From the NCBI GenBank assembly GCA_963699495.1, contig CAVOUB010000003.1:248001-312000 (forward strand): a DNA stretch of 64,000 bases, in the 5' to 3' direction. Of this stretch, positions 10,068 to 19,066 are shown one piece after another. Numbering within the stretch: position 1 is the stretch's first letter; each line of letters starts with the position of its first letter. Origin of the DNA: JAIBJN01 sp963699495. Lineage in GTDB: Bacteria; Actinomycetota; Thermoleophilia; Gaiellales; Gaiellaceae. The translations under genes were made by a program, and so were the position numbers. A model generated the notes under the pieces. That model saw only the letters and a list, made by a program, of their open reading frames with translations. It searched no databases and was not told the origin of the DNA.

Positions 10068-11078
10068 TTAGAACAGGGCGTCCTCGACCGCGACGCCGCT
10101 GACGTAGGCGCGCCCGAGCTTCGTGACGATCCGGCCCCGCGGGGTTCGCTGGATCAGGCCGAGCTGGAGGAGGTAGGGCTCGTAGACGTCCTCGATCGTG
10201 TCTTGCTCCTCCCCGAGCGCCACCGCCAGGGTCGAGAGCCCGACCGGCCCTCCGTCGAACTTCTTCACGACTGCGTGCAGCAGCTCCCGGTCGACCCGCT
10301 CGAGGCCGTGGCCGTCCACCTCGAGCAGCACCAGCGCCTCGCGGGCGACCTCGAGCGTGACCGCGCCGTCGTGGCGCACCTCGGCGACGTCACGCACCCG
10401 TCGCAGGATCCGGTTCGCCACGCGCGGCGTGCCGCGCGCGCGCCTGGCGATCTCCTCGGCGGCCTCGGGAGCGACCTCGAGGTCGAGGATGCGGGCCGAG
10501 CGGCGCACGATGCGGGCCAGCTCCTCCGGCTCGTAGTGCTCCAGGCGGTACGTCATCCCGAAGCGGTCGCGAAGCGGTGTGGTCAGCAGGCCGGTGCGGG
10601 TCGTCGCGCCGACGAGCGTGAAGTGCGGCAGGTCGAGCGTCAGCGTCCGGGCGGCCGGCCCCTGGCCGACGATGATGTCGAGGCGGAAGTCCTCCAGCGC
10701 CGGGTACAGGATCTCCTCCACCGCGCGGTTCAGCCGGTGGATCTCGTCGATGAAGAGGACGTCGCGCTCCTCGAGCGACGTGAGGATCGCGGCCATGTCG
10801 CCCTTCCGCTCGAGCGCGGGGCCGGCCACGCTTCGCAGCCCGACGCCGAGCTCCTCGCGCACGATGTAGGCGAGGCTGGTCTTGCCCAGGCCGGGTGGGC
10901 CCGCAAGGAGAACGTGGTCGAGCGCCTCCCCCCTCCTCTTGGCCGCCTCGAGCGCGATCGCGAGCTGCTCCTTGACCCGCTCCTGCCCGACGAACTCGTC
11001 GAGCGATCGCGGGCGCAAGGAGCCGTCGAGCTCCTCCTCGTCGGGTGCGAGCACCGCGGTGGTCACGCGCTCGCTCAT
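10068..11078 (-). CDS. ruvB: Holliday junction helicase RuvB
   Basis: Standard RuvB of 336 residues. It shows the AAA+ Walker A GPPGLGKTSL, Walker B FIDEIH, the sensor motif GATTRTGLL and the C-terminal winged helix with TPRGR. RuvB hexamers drive branch migration of Holliday junctions held by RuvA. The start ATG 11078 overlaps the ruvA stop (ATGA). The open frame extends upstream into ruvA DNA but only the part from MSERVTTAV is family sequence. Confidence 0.97.
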   Translation of the reverse strand: MSERVTTAVLAPDEEELDGSLRPRSLDEFVGQERVKEQLAIALEAAKRRGEALDHVLLAGPPGLGKTSLAYIVREELGVGLRSVAGPALERKGDMAAILTSLEERDVLFIDEIHRLNRAVEEILYPALEDFRLDIIVGQGPAARTLTLDLPHFTLVGATTRTGLLTTPLRDRFGMTYRLEHYEPEELARIVRRSARILDLEVAPEAAEEIARRARGTPRVANRILRRVRDVAEVRHDGAVTLEVAREALVLLEVDGHGLERVDRELLHAVVKKFDGGPVGLSTLAVALGEEQDTIEDVYEPYLLQLGLIQRTPRGRIVTKLGRAYVSGVAVEDALF

Positions 11079-11647
11079 GCCGCACGAAGCGCCTGGCGGA
11101 CTCTTTCCGCCGGCGGAAGGTCTGGATCGGTTTCGGCGAGGCGCTGCTCGGCCTCGGCCGGCGAGTAGCCGAGCTCGACCAGCGCGTCCCGCGCGACCAC
11201 ATGGCCGTCGCCGGGACCGAGGTGAGGCGCCCCGTCGACGGCGACGAGCGGCGCGATCCGCTCCCTCAGCTCGAGCACCACGCGCTCGGCGGTCTTCTTG
11301 CCGATGCCCGGAATCGTCTGGAAGAGGGCGGCATCCTCGCGCACGATCGCCCGGCGGAGCTCGGCGGGCGAGTAGCCGGAGACGATCGCCAGCGCGACCT
11401 TCGGGCCGACGCCGGAAACGGCGAGGAGCTGCTCGAAGAGCTCGCGCTCGGCCGTGTCGGCGAAGCCGTAGAGCTGCAGCGCGTCCTCGCGGACGTGCAG
11501 GTGCGTCTCGAGCACGGCCTCCTCGGAGCCGTCGGCCTTCTGCAGCGCCGAGGGAGTCGCGTACAGGCGGTAGCCGACGCCGCCGACGTCGAGCACGAGC
11601 CCGTCGGCGTCGCGCGCGACCGGCTTGCCGCGCAGCCGCGCGATCAC
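11075..11647 (-). CDS. ruvA: Holliday junction DNA-binding protein RuvA
   Basis: 190 residues, the usual length. The N-terminal OB fold (MIARLRGKPV...GGVGYRLYAT) is followed by two helix-hairpin-helix motifs (LLAVSGVGPKVALAIVSG and IPGIGKKTAERVVLELR) and the C-terminal domain that contacts RuvB. It overlaps ruvC and ruvB by ATGA on both sides, so the three are co-translated. Confidence 0.96.
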   Translation of the reverse strand: MIARLRGKPVARDADGLVLDVGGVGYRLYATPSALQKADGSEEAVLETHLHVREDALQLYGFADTAERELFEQLLAVSGVGPKVALAIVSGYSPAELRRAIVREDAALFQTIPGIGKKTAERVVLELRERIAPLVAVDGAPHLGPGDGHVVARDALVELGYSPAEAEQRLAETDPDLPPAERVRQALRAA

Positions 11648-12141
11648 CTGCGGCCCCCCGCGACCGCCAGGAGGGGAGGCGCCAGCGCATGGCAGATCGC
11701 GACCGCGAGGGCGTCGGCGGCGTGGTGCGGGCGCGGGATCTCGTCCAATCCCAGCACCGCGCGCACCATGCGCTGCACCTGATCCTTCTCCGCCCGTCCG
11801 TAGCCGCAGACGGCCTGCTTCACCGTTGCCGGCGGGTACTCCGCGCAGGACACCTCAGCGACCGCGCAGGCGACGAGCACGGCGCCGCGTGCCTGCCCGA
11901 CGGAGAGCGCGATACGGGCGTCGGCGCCGACGAAGGACTCCTCGAGCGCGACGGCCTCCGGCTCGTGCCGGGCGATGAGCTCCGCCACTTCGTCGTGGAT
12001 CCGCTTCAGCCGAGCCTGCGGCGCCTCGCGGGGCGACGTCTCCCACCAGCCGTACTCCACCGCCTGGAGGCGGCCGCCGCTTGCATGCACGATGCCGAAT
12101 CCGCACGCTGCTGTTCCCGGGTCGATGCCGAGGACCTTCAC
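11644..12141 (-). CDS. ruvC: Holliday junction resolvase RuvC
   Basis: 165 residues. The RNase H-like fold shows the first catalytic Asp in LGIDPGTAACGFG, a Glu in VALEESFVG and the C-terminal HHAADALAVAICH with the last acidic residue. RuvC cuts Holliday junctions symmetrically. It is the first gene of the ruvC-ruvA-ruvB operon, downstream of the yebC-family gene as in many bacteria. Confidence 0.96.
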   Translation of the reverse strand: MKVLGIDPGTAACGFGIVHASGGRLQAVEYGWWETSPREAPQARLKRIHDEVAELIARHEPEAVALEESFVGADARIALSVGQARGAVLVACAVAEVSCAEYPPATVKQAVCGYGRAEKDQVQRMVRAVLGLDEIPRPHHAADALAVAICHALAPPLLAVAGGRR

Positions 12142-12188
12142 GAGCCGAGGTTAGGCGCCGGCCCGGACGTTCCTCCCCGGGTGTCCGG

Positions 12189-12413
12189 CTAGGAGAGGAT
12201 GTTCGTCTTGACGCCCGGGTTGTCCGCGCACCACGCGCGGAGGTGGCCGAAGACCTTCGCCCTCATCTCGGCGTCGGTCATGGGCTCTCCGGGCGACCAG
12301 AGCACCCGGACTTCGAAGATCTCGTCCGTCCGGCGCTCGCTGGGACAGCCCTCGAGCTGCAGGTGCGCCCGAAGGGACTCCATGTAGGCGGGGTCGCTGA
12401 TCTCGATCTGCAT
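12189..12413 (-). CDS. Hypothetical 74-residue protein
   Basis: A small soluble protein beginning MQIEISDPAY with two cysteines (EGCPSER and AWCADN). It sits between yebC and ruvC on the same strand with short gaps, so it may belong to the same transcript. No family is recognised. Codon use matches the neighbours. Confidence 0.6.
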   Translation of the reverse strand: MQIEISDPAYMESLRAHLQLEGCPSERRTDEIFEVRVLWSPGEPMTDAEMRAKVFGHLRAWCADNPGVKTNILS

Positions 12414-12463
12414 GGCCGCACCGACAGTATCGGCGCGAGCCCGGACGAACTGGAGGACGACCC

Positions 12464-13219
12464 CTACGCGGCGGCGGCTTCGAGGATCCCCTCGGGGATG
12501 TCGAAGTTCGCGTACACGGCCTGGACGTCGTCGTTCTCCTCGAGGGCGTCCATGAGCCGGATCAGCTTCTTCGCGGTGCTCTCGTCCTCGACCGCGACGG
12601 TCGTCTTCGGAAGCATGGTCACCTCGGCGGACTCGTACGGGATGGCGGCCTGGTCGAGTGCTGCCCGCACCGCCGCCAGGTCATCTGGAGCCGAGATCAC
12701 CTGGTAGCTCGAGCCGTCGAGCTCGACGTCCTCTGCACCCCCGTCCGCGGCGGCGAGCATCAGCTCGTCCTCGTCGGTCGAGCCGGCGGACGCGATGACG
12801 ACGCCCTTCCGCTCGAAAAGCCACGCCACCGCGCCGCTCGTCCCGAGGTTGCCGTCGTTCTTGGCGAAGGTGTGACGCACCTCGGCTGCGGTCCGGTTCC
12901 GGTTGTCCGTCAGAGCCTCCACGAAGACGGCGACTCCGCCGGCACCGTAGCCCTCGTACGTCACCGTCTCGTAGGAGTCACCGTCGGCCGAGGCGCCCGC
13001 GCCCCGCGCGATCGCGCGCTCGATGTTGTCCTTCGGCATCGAGTTGTCGCGGGCCTTCTGGATCGCCGTGGCGAGCGTGGCGTTGCCGTCCGGGTCGGGG
13101 CCGCCCTCGCGCGCGGCGACGATGATCGCCCGCGTCAGCTTGGAGAAGAGCTTTCCACGCTTCGCGTCGGCGGCACCCTTCTTGTGCTTGATGCTCGACC
13201 ACTTGCTATGACCCGACAA
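12464..13219 (-). CDS. yebC: YebC/PmpR-family DNA-binding regulator
   Basis: 251 residues beginning, from a TTG at 13219, with the hallmark SGHSKWSSIKHKKGAADAKRGK region (quoted here across a family-typical stretch). It continues with ARGAGASADGDSYETVTYEGYGAGG and a C-terminal NDDVQAVYANFD. The family acts as transcriptional regulators, and recent work also links it to relief of ribosome stalling. Its place upstream of ruvC is typical. The TTG start was chosen because the family begins MSGHSKW. Confidence 0.93.
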   Translation of the reverse strand: MSGHSKWSSIKHKKGAADAKRGKLFSKLTRAIIVAAREGGPDPDGNATLATAIQKARDNSMPKDNIERAIARGAGASADGDSYETVTYEGYGAGGVAVFVEALTDNRNRTAAEVRHTFAKNDGNLGTSGAVAWLFERKGVVIASAGSTDEDELMLAAADGGAEDVELDGSSYQVISAPDDLAAVRAALDQAAIPYESAEVTMLPKTTVAVEDESTAKKLIRLMDALEENDDVQAVYANFDIPEGILEAAAA

Positions 13220-13255
13220 CCGCAACCTCCCGGCTCGCGACTTGAGGAGGGGGCT

Positions 13256-13282
13256 CGTGGGGGAACCAGGGGTTCCCCCACG
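13256..13282 (-). terminator. Strong hairpin between pdxT and yebC
   Basis: CGTGGGGGAACC and GGTTCCCCCACG form a perfect 12-bp stem with a three-base AGG loop, between the pdxT stop and the yebC start. It lacks a T tract, so it may end transcription weakly, stabilise the pdxT mRNA end or be an operator. Confidence 0.5.
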
Positions 13283-13290
13283 TTGACTTG

Positions 13291-13857
13291 CTATGCCCGG
13301 ACACGCTGTTCCTCCCTGACCATCTCCAGGAAGCGCTCGTGCACCCGCGTGTCCTGGGTGAGCTCCGGGTGGAACGAGGCAGCGAGAACCCGACCCTCAC
13401 GGACGAGGACCGGCTCGCCCTCGAGGCGGCCGAGCACCTCGACCTCGGCCCCGATCTCCGCGATCCGCGGGGCGCGGATGAAGACGCCCCGGATCGGCTC
13501 TTCCTCACCGGCCAGCTCGACGTCGGCCTCGAAGCTCGCCACCTGCCGCCCGTAGGCGTTCCGCGTCGCGTCCAGGTCGAGCAGGCCGAGGTGGCTCCGG
13601 TCGAAGAGGATCATCCCGGCGCAGGTTCCGAAGATCGGTCCTTCGAACCGCGCGATCGGCTCCTCCAGTCCATAGACCAGCATGAGACGGTGGATGGCGG
13701 TCGATTCCCCTCCAGGCACGACGAGCCCGTCGAGCCCGTCGAGCTGCTCGGCCTTCCGCACCTCGACCGGGTCCGCGCCGAGCCGACGCAGCATCGCCGC
13801 GTGCTCGCGAAAGTTGCCCTGAACCGCCAGGACGCCGATGCGGGGCGGGTCGCTCAT
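13291..13857 (-). CDS. pdxT: Pyridoxal 5'-phosphate synthase glutaminase subunit PdxT
   Basis: 188 residues. The class I-type glutaminase shows the GGEST oxyanion motif (VPGGESTAIHRL), the catalytic Cys in IFGTCAGMI and the C-terminal His/Glu pair in SFHPELTQD. PdxT frees ammonia from glutamine and passes it to PdxS to make PLP. It lies downstream of pdxS on the same strand, 106 bases away. Confidence 0.95.
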   Translation of the reverse strand: MSDPPRIGVLAVQGNFREHAAMLRRLGADPVEVRKAEQLDGLDGLVVPGGESTAIHRLMLVYGLEEPIARFEGPIFGTCAGMILFDRSHLGLLDLDATRNAYGRQVASFEADVELAGEEEPIRGVFIRAPRIAEIGAEVEVLGRLEGEPVLVREGRVLAASFHPELTQDTRVHERFLEMVREEQRVRA

Positions 13858-13914
13858 TCCCGTGAAACTGTACCCCCGGGGGCCTTCGGCCCCTGTCCCC
13901 CGCCTTCGAGCCTA

Positions 13915-13963
13915 CGCGCGAAATCATCACGCGTGTGTGACCTGAGCGCGCCGATTTCGCGCG
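13915..13963. repeat. Inverted repeat in the pdxS-pdxT gap
   Basis: CGCGCGAAATC (13915-13925) and GATTTCGCGCG (13953-13963) are perfect 11-bp arms around a 27-base loop, touching the pdxS stop codon. Next to it GGGGCCTTCGGCCCC (about 13878-13892) forms a second hairpin. Both could modulate the pdxS-to-pdxT transcript. Confidence 0.45.
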
Positions 13964-14848
13964 CTACCAGCCGCGCGTCTCGAGCAGCTGCTCGGGGGCG
14001 AGAGCGGCCGCGTCGAGGCCGCGCATCGGCTCGCCCAGGCCGGTGGAGACGCGGGCGAGGATTTCGGGGTCGGCAAAGTGCGTCGTGGCCTCGACGATCG
14101 CCTTGGCGCGCGCCAGGGGGTCGGAGGACTTGAAGATGCCGGAGCCGACGAAGACCCCGTCCGCGCCCAGCTGCATGCAAAGGGCGGCGTCCGCCGGCGT
14201 CGCGATCCCGCCCGCGGTGAAGGTGACGACCGGCAGGCGCCCGTTCTCGGCCACCCAGCGCACGAGCTCGATCGGGGCCTGCAGCTCCTTCGCCTCCGTG
14301 TACAGCTCCTCCGGGGAGAGCGTCCCCAGACGGCGGATGTCGCCGAAGACTGCGCGCATGTGGCGCACGGCGTTGACGATGTCGCCGGTGCCCGCCTCGC
14401 CCTTCGTGCGGATCATGGCCGCGCCCTCGCTCAGGCGCCGCAGTGCCTCGCCCAGGTTCCGGCAGCCGCAGACGAAGGGGACGCGGAAGTCCCACTTGTC
14501 GATGTGATGGCGCTCGTCGGCGGGCGTCAGCACCTCGCTCTCGTCGATGTAGTCGACCTCGAGGGCCTCGAGGATCTGCGCCTCGACGAAGTGGCCGATG
14601 CGCGCCTTCGCCATCACGGGGATCGAGACCGTCTCCTGGATCTCACGGATCTTGGTCGGGTCGGCCATACGGGCGACTCCGCCCTCGGCACGGATGTCGG
14701 CGGGCACGCGCTCGAGGGCCATCACCGCCACCGCGCCGGCTTCCTCGGCGATCTGCGCCTGGTCGGCGCTGGTCACATCCATGATCACGCCGCCCTTGAG
14801 CATCTCGGCGAGACCGCTCTTGACGCGCATGGTTCCGAGCTCGGCCAT
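13964..14848 (-). CDS. pdxS: Pyridoxal 5'-phosphate synthase subunit PdxS
   Basis: 294 residues, the usual length for this highly conserved TIM barrel. Seen are KSGLAEMLKGGVIMDVTSADQ, the catalytic lysine region IPVMAKARIGHFVEAQ and the second lysine area of the KGEAGTGD loop. It condenses ribose 5-phosphate, glyceraldehyde 3-phosphate and ammonia from PdxT into PLP. Confidence 0.97.
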   Translation of the reverse strand: MAELGTMRVKSGLAEMLKGGVIMDVTSADQAQIAEEAGAVAVMALERVPADIRAEGGVARMADPTKIREIQETVSIPVMAKARIGHFVEAQILEALEVDYIDESEVLTPADERHHIDKWDFRVPFVCGCRNLGEALRRLSEGAAMIRTKGEAGTGDIVNAVRHMRAVFGDIRRLGTLSPEELYTEAKELQAPIELVRWVAENGRLPVVTFTAGGIATPADAALCMQLGADGVFVGSGIFKSSDPLARAKAIVEATTHFADPEILARVSTGLGEPMRGLDAAALAPEQLLETRGW

Positions 14849-14861
14849 GGAGAGAGTTTAT

Positions 14862-16679
14862 CTATGCCGAGAGCAGCTCAAGGGCCGCGCCCGGCTCCTT
14901 GAAGGGCGGGATGATGTAGATGCCGCCCACCCGCGGCCGCACGTCTTCGACAAGCTCCCGAGCCAGCTCGAAGCCCACCGCGCGCGCCTCGGCGCCCGCG
15001 GCGGCTAGGCGCTCCTGGACGGCGACCGGGATGGTGATCCCCGGCACCTCGTTGTGGAGGCGCAAGGCGAGCTGGTAGCTGGTCAGCGGCCAGACCCCGA
15101 CCAGCAGAGGAACCGGGGACTCCCCGCCCAGACGGTCGAGGAAGCGGTCGAGGTACTCGGGGTCGAAGAGCGCCTGGGTCATCGCGAAGCGCGCGCCGGC
15201 GTCGACCTTGGCCCGGAAGCGCTCGATCTCCCGGTCGAGGTCCTCCGCCGAGGGGTTGACCGCAGCACCGACGTAGAACGACGTGGGCGCGTCGATGGCC
15301 TTCCCGGAGAAGTCCTCTCCGCGGTTCAGGTGGGCGAGAAGCGACACGAGCCCGATCGCATCGACGTCGTAGACGCCGCTGGATCCGGGGTAGTCGCCGA
15401 CATGCGGCGGGTCGCCGGTGACCGCGAGCACGTTCCGGACGCCCTGGGCGTGCGCACCGAGCAGCTGGGACTGAAGCCCCATCGCGGACGCATCGCGCGG
15501 CGTGACGTGCGGGATCGTCTCGATCCCGGCGACGCGCTCGACGACCACGGCGGCCATGAGCGCCGAGAGACGCGCGCGCGCCATCGGGTTGTCGTTCACG
15601 TCGACCACGTGCACGGTGCCCGAGGCGCGCAGGCGCGCCGCGACCGCGAGCATCGCCTCCATGTTCGTTCCCTTGGGCGGGTCGAGCTCGACCGACACGA
15701 CCCACTCCTCGGCCTCGAGTCGCTCCTGGAGCAGCGTGCGCCCGGCGGAAGGCGCGTGGGTCACGGCGACGTCGCGCTCGCTGACGAAGAGCGGGACGCG
15801 AGGCTCGCGGCCCTCCTCGACCGCGCCGCGGATGGCGGCGATCTGGGCCGGTGTCGTGCCGCAGCAGCCGCCGATCACCTTCGCGCCCAGGCGTCGCGCC
15901 TGCGCGGCGAACTCGGCGAAGTAGTCGGGCGTCGCGTTCGGGTACACGATCCGTCCTCCCGACCGGCTGGGCAGGCCCACATTCGGCTGCGCGGTGAGCG
16001 GGAGGCCGTCGGCGTGCGCGGCCATCTCCCCCAGCGCAGCGAGCGCCGCCTGCGGGCCGAGTCCGCAGTTCGCCCCCGCCGCCGCAACTCCGAGCGCCCG
16101 CAGCCGCTCCACCGCGGCGCGCGCGGTGACACCGGCGAGCGTCTCAGCGTCCTCGTCGAAGGTCAGCTGGGCGATGATCGGCAGCGAGGACACGGCCTGC
16201 ACCGCGCGGATCGCGGTCTCGAGCTCGTCCAGCTCGTAGAACGTCTCCACGAGGAAGAGGTCGACTCCGCGCCCCTCGAGCAACCGTGCCTGCTCGTGGA
16301 AGACCTCGTAGGCGTCGTCCGCTCCCGTCGTCCCCTCCAGGTCGCCGAGCGGCCCGATCGCGCCCCCGACGAGCACCGGCCGGCCGGCGACCTCACGCGC
16401 CTCCCGCGCCAGCTTCACGCCCCGCTCGACAATCTCCTCGAGCCGGTCGTCCAGGTACTGGGCAGAGAGCTTCCGCCGGTTGGCGCCGAAGGTGTTCGTC
16501 TCGATCAGCTCGGCGCCGGCCCGGATGAACCCGGTGTGGAGGCTGATCACAGCCTCGGGGGCCTTCAGGTTCGCCTCCTCCGGGCAGCGCAGCCGGGGCA
16601 CCGCCGCGCTCAGGAACGCGCCGGTGCCGCCGTCGCCGACGATGACGCCCGTGGCGAGCCGCTCGAGCAGCTGCTTCAC
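14862..16679 (-). CDS. Bifunctional homocysteine S-methyltransferase / methylenetetrahydrofolate reductase
   Basis: 605 residues in two domains. Residues 1-290 are a betaine-homocysteine/MetH-type methyltransferase with the zinc cysteines in GANCG and GGCCGTTP. Residues about 315-605 are a MetF-type reductase (VSVELDPPKGTNMEAML, VTGDPPHVGDYPG, FAMTQALFDPEY). The arrangement is that of Bacillus YitJ-like proteins, which couple 5-methyl-THF formation with methionine synthesis. It ends 14 bases from the pdxS start on the same strand. Confidence 0.93.
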   Translation of the reverse strand: MKQLLERLATGVIVGDGGTGAFLSAAVPRLRCPEEANLKAPEAVISLHTGFIRAGAELIETNTFGANRRKLSAQYLDDRLEEIVERGVKLAREAREVAGRPVLVGGAIGPLGDLEGTTGADDAYEVFHEQARLLEGRGVDLFLVETFYELDELETAIRAVQAVSSLPIIAQLTFDEDAETLAGVTARAAVERLRALGVAAAGANCGLGPQAALAALGEMAAHADGLPLTAQPNVGLPSRSGGRIVYPNATPDYFAEFAAQARRLGAKVIGGCCGTTPAQIAAIRGAVEEGREPRVPLFVSERDVAVTHAPSAGRTLLQERLEAEEWVVSVELDPPKGTNMEAMLAVAARLRASGTVHVVDVNDNPMARARLSALMAAVVVERVAGIETIPHVTPRDASAMGLQSQLLGAHAQGVRNVLAVTGDPPHVGDYPGSSGVYDVDAIGLVSLLAHLNRGEDFSGKAIDAPTSFYVGAAVNPSAEDLDREIERFRAKVDAGARFAMTQALFDPEYLDRFLDRLGGESPVPLLVGVWPLTSYQLALRLHNEVPGITIPVAVQERLAAAGAEARAVGFELARELVEDVRPRVGGIYIIPPFKEPGAALELLSA

Positions 16680-16848
16680 GCACCTGAGACTAGCCGCGGC
16701 GTGCCTGGACGGCGCAGCTCAGCGGCCAATTCGCCGACGCGGGCCTGGTGGACGATGCTCGAGCTGCGCCTTGACGAGCTGGGCCGGTACGGCGACTCCG
16801 TCTGCGTCGGTTCTCGGTCGTGCGCCCGCCGCCTAGCCCGCCGCCGGA

Positions 16849-16860
16849 CGGACATGTCCG
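16849..16860. promoter_or_regulatory. Palindrome upstream of nucS
   Basis: CGGACATGTCCG is a perfect 12-bp palindrome ending 26 bases before the nucS GTG start. The position fits an operator or the core of a promoter, but no regulator can be named. Confidence 0.35.
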
Positions 16861-16885
16861 AAAGGGCCGATACGGTGTCCGCCCC

Positions 16886-17563
16886 GTGCGTCTCGTCGTT
16901 GCCCGCTGCGAGGTCGTCTACTCCGGCCGCCTGAACGCCTATCTGCCGCCGTCGACGCGACTACTCGTGCTGAAGGCGGACGGCTCGGTGCTCGTCCACG
17001 CGGACGCGGGCGGCTACAAGCCGCTCAACTGGATGACTCCTCCGACGGTGATCGAGGAAGAGGGCGATCCCATCGAGCGCCTGGTCGTCCGCAAGCGGGC
17101 CGGCAAGAGCGAAGACCGTCTGGAGATCGTCGTGCACGAAGTGCTGAGCGATGACGTCCACGAGATGGGCGAGGCGGCCCCGCTCGCCAAGGACGGTGTC
17201 GAGCGCGACCTCCAGGAGGCGCTCGCGGCGCAGCCGGAGGCCCTCGGCGAGCGGCTCCGCCTCGTCCGCCGCGAGTGGCCGACCGACATCGGCCCGGTCG
17301 ACCTCATGTGCCGCGAGGGCGAGGAATGGGTGGCCGTCGAGATCAAGCGCGTAGGCACGATCGACGCGGTCGAGCAGCTCTCCCGCTACCTCGAGCGCAT
17401 TCGCGAGGACACCGCCAAGGCTGCATGCCGGGGCATCCTCGCCGCCCAGCGCATCCAGCCGCAGGCGGCGACCCTCGCCTCCGCGCGCGGGATCGCGTGC
17501 ACCGAGGTGGACCTGGAGCTCCTGCGCGGCGAGCGCGAGCCCGACCTCACGCTGTTCGTGTGA
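16886..17563 (+). CDS. nucS: Mismatch-specific endonuclease NucS (EndoMS)
   Basis: 225 residues from GTG 16886, beginning with the family-typical RLVVARCEVVYSGRL. The N-terminal half is the dimer/DNA-binding domain. The C-terminal half is a RecB-like nuclease with DIGPVDLMCR followed by VAVEIKR, giving the D-E-x-K catalytic set, then QLSRYLERI. NucS cuts both strands at mismatches and replaces MutS/MutL in many actinobacteria, which supports the taxonomic placement. Confidence 0.94.
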   Translation: MRLVVARCEVVYSGRLNAYLPPSTRLLVLKADGSVLVHADAGGYKPLNWMTPPTVIEEEGDPIERLVVRKRAGKSEDRLEIVVHEVLSDDVHEMGEAAPLAKDGVERDLQEALAAQPEALGERLRLVRREWPTDIGPVDLMCREGEEWVAVEIKRVGTIDAVEQLSRYLERIREDTAKAACRGILAAQRIQPQAATLASARGIACTEVDLELLRGEREPDLTLFV

Positions 17564-17724
17564 GCCAACGGAGCATGAGTCGACGCGCCGCTCGCAGCTA
17601 GCTCGCCTGATCAACGCTTCACTCGCCCGCTCGAGTCCGCGCCGGTGGACGGTGCCGGGTGGACTGCGGATTCCATGGATGAGAGGCTTGCGCAGATCTC
17701 CTCCCAGCCGAAAGGAGCACAGCC

Positions 17725-18021
17725 ATGGCATGGGGATACGTACAGACTGTCGAGGGCGTCGATCTCGAGGCTTACGACGCCGTCGCTGCCGAGATTGGGG
17801 ACGAGACGCCGACCGGCGCGATCCTTCACGCGGCCGGGCTCTATGAGGGCAAGCTGCGAGTGATGGAGGTCTGGGAATCGGAAGAGGCGTATCGTCGCTT
17901 CCGCGACGAGCGTCTAGCGCCGGCCCTCCAGAAGGTCATGGGCCCCGACACCTTCAACCGCGATTGGCCTCCTCCGGGCCTCGAGCCCATGGAGGTGTAC
18001 AACCTGCTCCAGGCCGAGTAG
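17725..18021 (+). CDS. Hypothetical ferredoxin-like-fold protein, 98 residues
   Basis: ATG 17725 follows a clear AAAGGAG site. The sequence (MAWGYVQTVEGVDLEAYDAV, then HAAGLYEGKLRVMEVWESEE and RFRDERLAPAL) resembles small dimeric alpha/beta-barrel proteins of the antibiotic-biosynthesis monooxygenase or EthD type. No catalytic residue can be assigned. The 160 bases before it show no gene. Confidence 0.7.
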   Translation: MAWGYVQTVEGVDLEAYDAVAAEIGDETPTGAILHAAGLYEGKLRVMEVWESEEAYRRFRDERLAPALQKVMGPDTFNRDWPPPGLEPMEVYNLLQAE

Positions 18022-18120
18022 GCGAGCCAGCGAAAAGCTCTCCCGCGTGGCCGCCGTCGAGACCCACCACCGCGGCGAGCGGTGGGCCGAGTGGAGAGGC
18101 CCCCGCAGACCGGGATGAAG

Positions 18121-18146
18121 GAAAGCCCCCGCGTGCGGGGGCTTTC
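18121..18146. terminator. Bidirectional terminator
   Basis: GAAAGCCCCCGC and GCGGGGGCTTTC form a perfect 12-bp stem with a GT loop. It lies between the end of the 98-residue gene (plus strand) and the tRNA (minus strand) and can serve both. Confidence 0.75.
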
Positions 18147-18150
18147 GTTG

Positions 18151-18224
<74 letters not shown>

Positions 18225-18360
18225 GCGGCCGGATCTCGACCTTGGCACCGCCCCCGGCCGACGGTTCCTCTCGCGTACTTGCGTCGGGATGGTAAGAATA
18301 GTGCCGCATGTCCCGGAGCTTCACGGTGCCGTCCACGGGCCCGGCGCGGAGGCCCACAGA

Positions 18361-18813
18361 GTGAAGGTCTTTCAGGCGGAGCGGAGCTTGCGCACGCGGG
18401 GCGGCCTCGAAATCCGCGACATCACCGAAGAGGTCCGCGACGCCGTGGCCGAGAGCGGGGTCCTGGACGGCATCGCCGCCGTCTACTCGCCGCACACCAC
18501 CTGCATGGTGCGGGTGAACGAGTTCGAGACCGGCTTCCTCGAGGACTTCATCCGGATGCTCCGGCGGCTCGTGCCCAGCGAGAAGTACTACGCCCACGAC
18601 GACTGGGATCGCCGCACCGAGAACATCTGCCCCGAGGACATGGAGTTCGGCAACGGCCACTCCCACTGCATGGCCATGCTCCTCGGGCCCGCCGGCGAGT
18701 CGATCCCCGTCCGCGACGGCGAGCTCTGCCTCGGCACGTGGCAGCGCGTCCTCTTCATCGAGCTCGACCGCTCCCGCGACCGGCGCTGGCTCGTCCAGGT
18801 CGTCGGGGAGTAG
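18361..18813 (+). CDS. YjbQ family protein (UPF0047)
   Basis: 150 residues from GTG 18361. Family features are present: SPHTTCMVRVNE, a GHSHCMAMLLGP motif with two histidines and LGTWQRVLFIELD. Some members have weak thiamine-phosphate synthase activity and the true role is unsettled. It starts divergently from the tRNA. Confidence 0.9.
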   Translation: MKVFQAERSLRTRGGLEIRDITEEVRDAVAESGVLDGIAAVYSPHTTCMVRVNEFETGFLEDFIRMLRRLVPSEKYYAHDDWDRRTENICPEDMEFGNGHSHCMAMLLGPAGESIPVRDGELCLGTWQRVLFIELDRSRDRRWLVQVVGE

Positions 18814-18833
18814 AACCGGCCCTTAAACGGAAA

Positions 18834-18862
18834 ACGGGGCGCCGCATGCCCCGTTCCCTTTT
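18834..18862 (+). terminator. Intrinsic terminator after the YjbQ gene
   Basis: ACGGGGC and GCCCCGT pair around a seven-base loop and are followed by TCCCTTTT, 20 bases after the stop codon. The next 200 bases (to 19066) show no gene. Confidence 0.7.
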
Positions 18863-19066
18863 GGGTGGAAATCTCTTCCCGGATTGCCCCCGCCGCATCG
18901 GGGCCCCGCTGGAGATCTCCTCTATGCCCTCAAGTTTCGGCTTCCCACGCCCGCCCGGTCCCCCTCCGAGGGAGTTGACTGCGTCACCCTTCCGGGGTTG
19001 ACCGCGGCGCTTCACTCGGTGCCGGGGGGCGCGCCGTCCGGTGAGCAAGCGGGCTTCGGGACGAAA

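Noticed and set aside
13207..13310. Short repeat CATAGCAAGT at the yebC start and pdxT end
   Set aside because: It is only about 10-16 bases and each copy is explained by coding sequence; probably chance or a tiny duplication.
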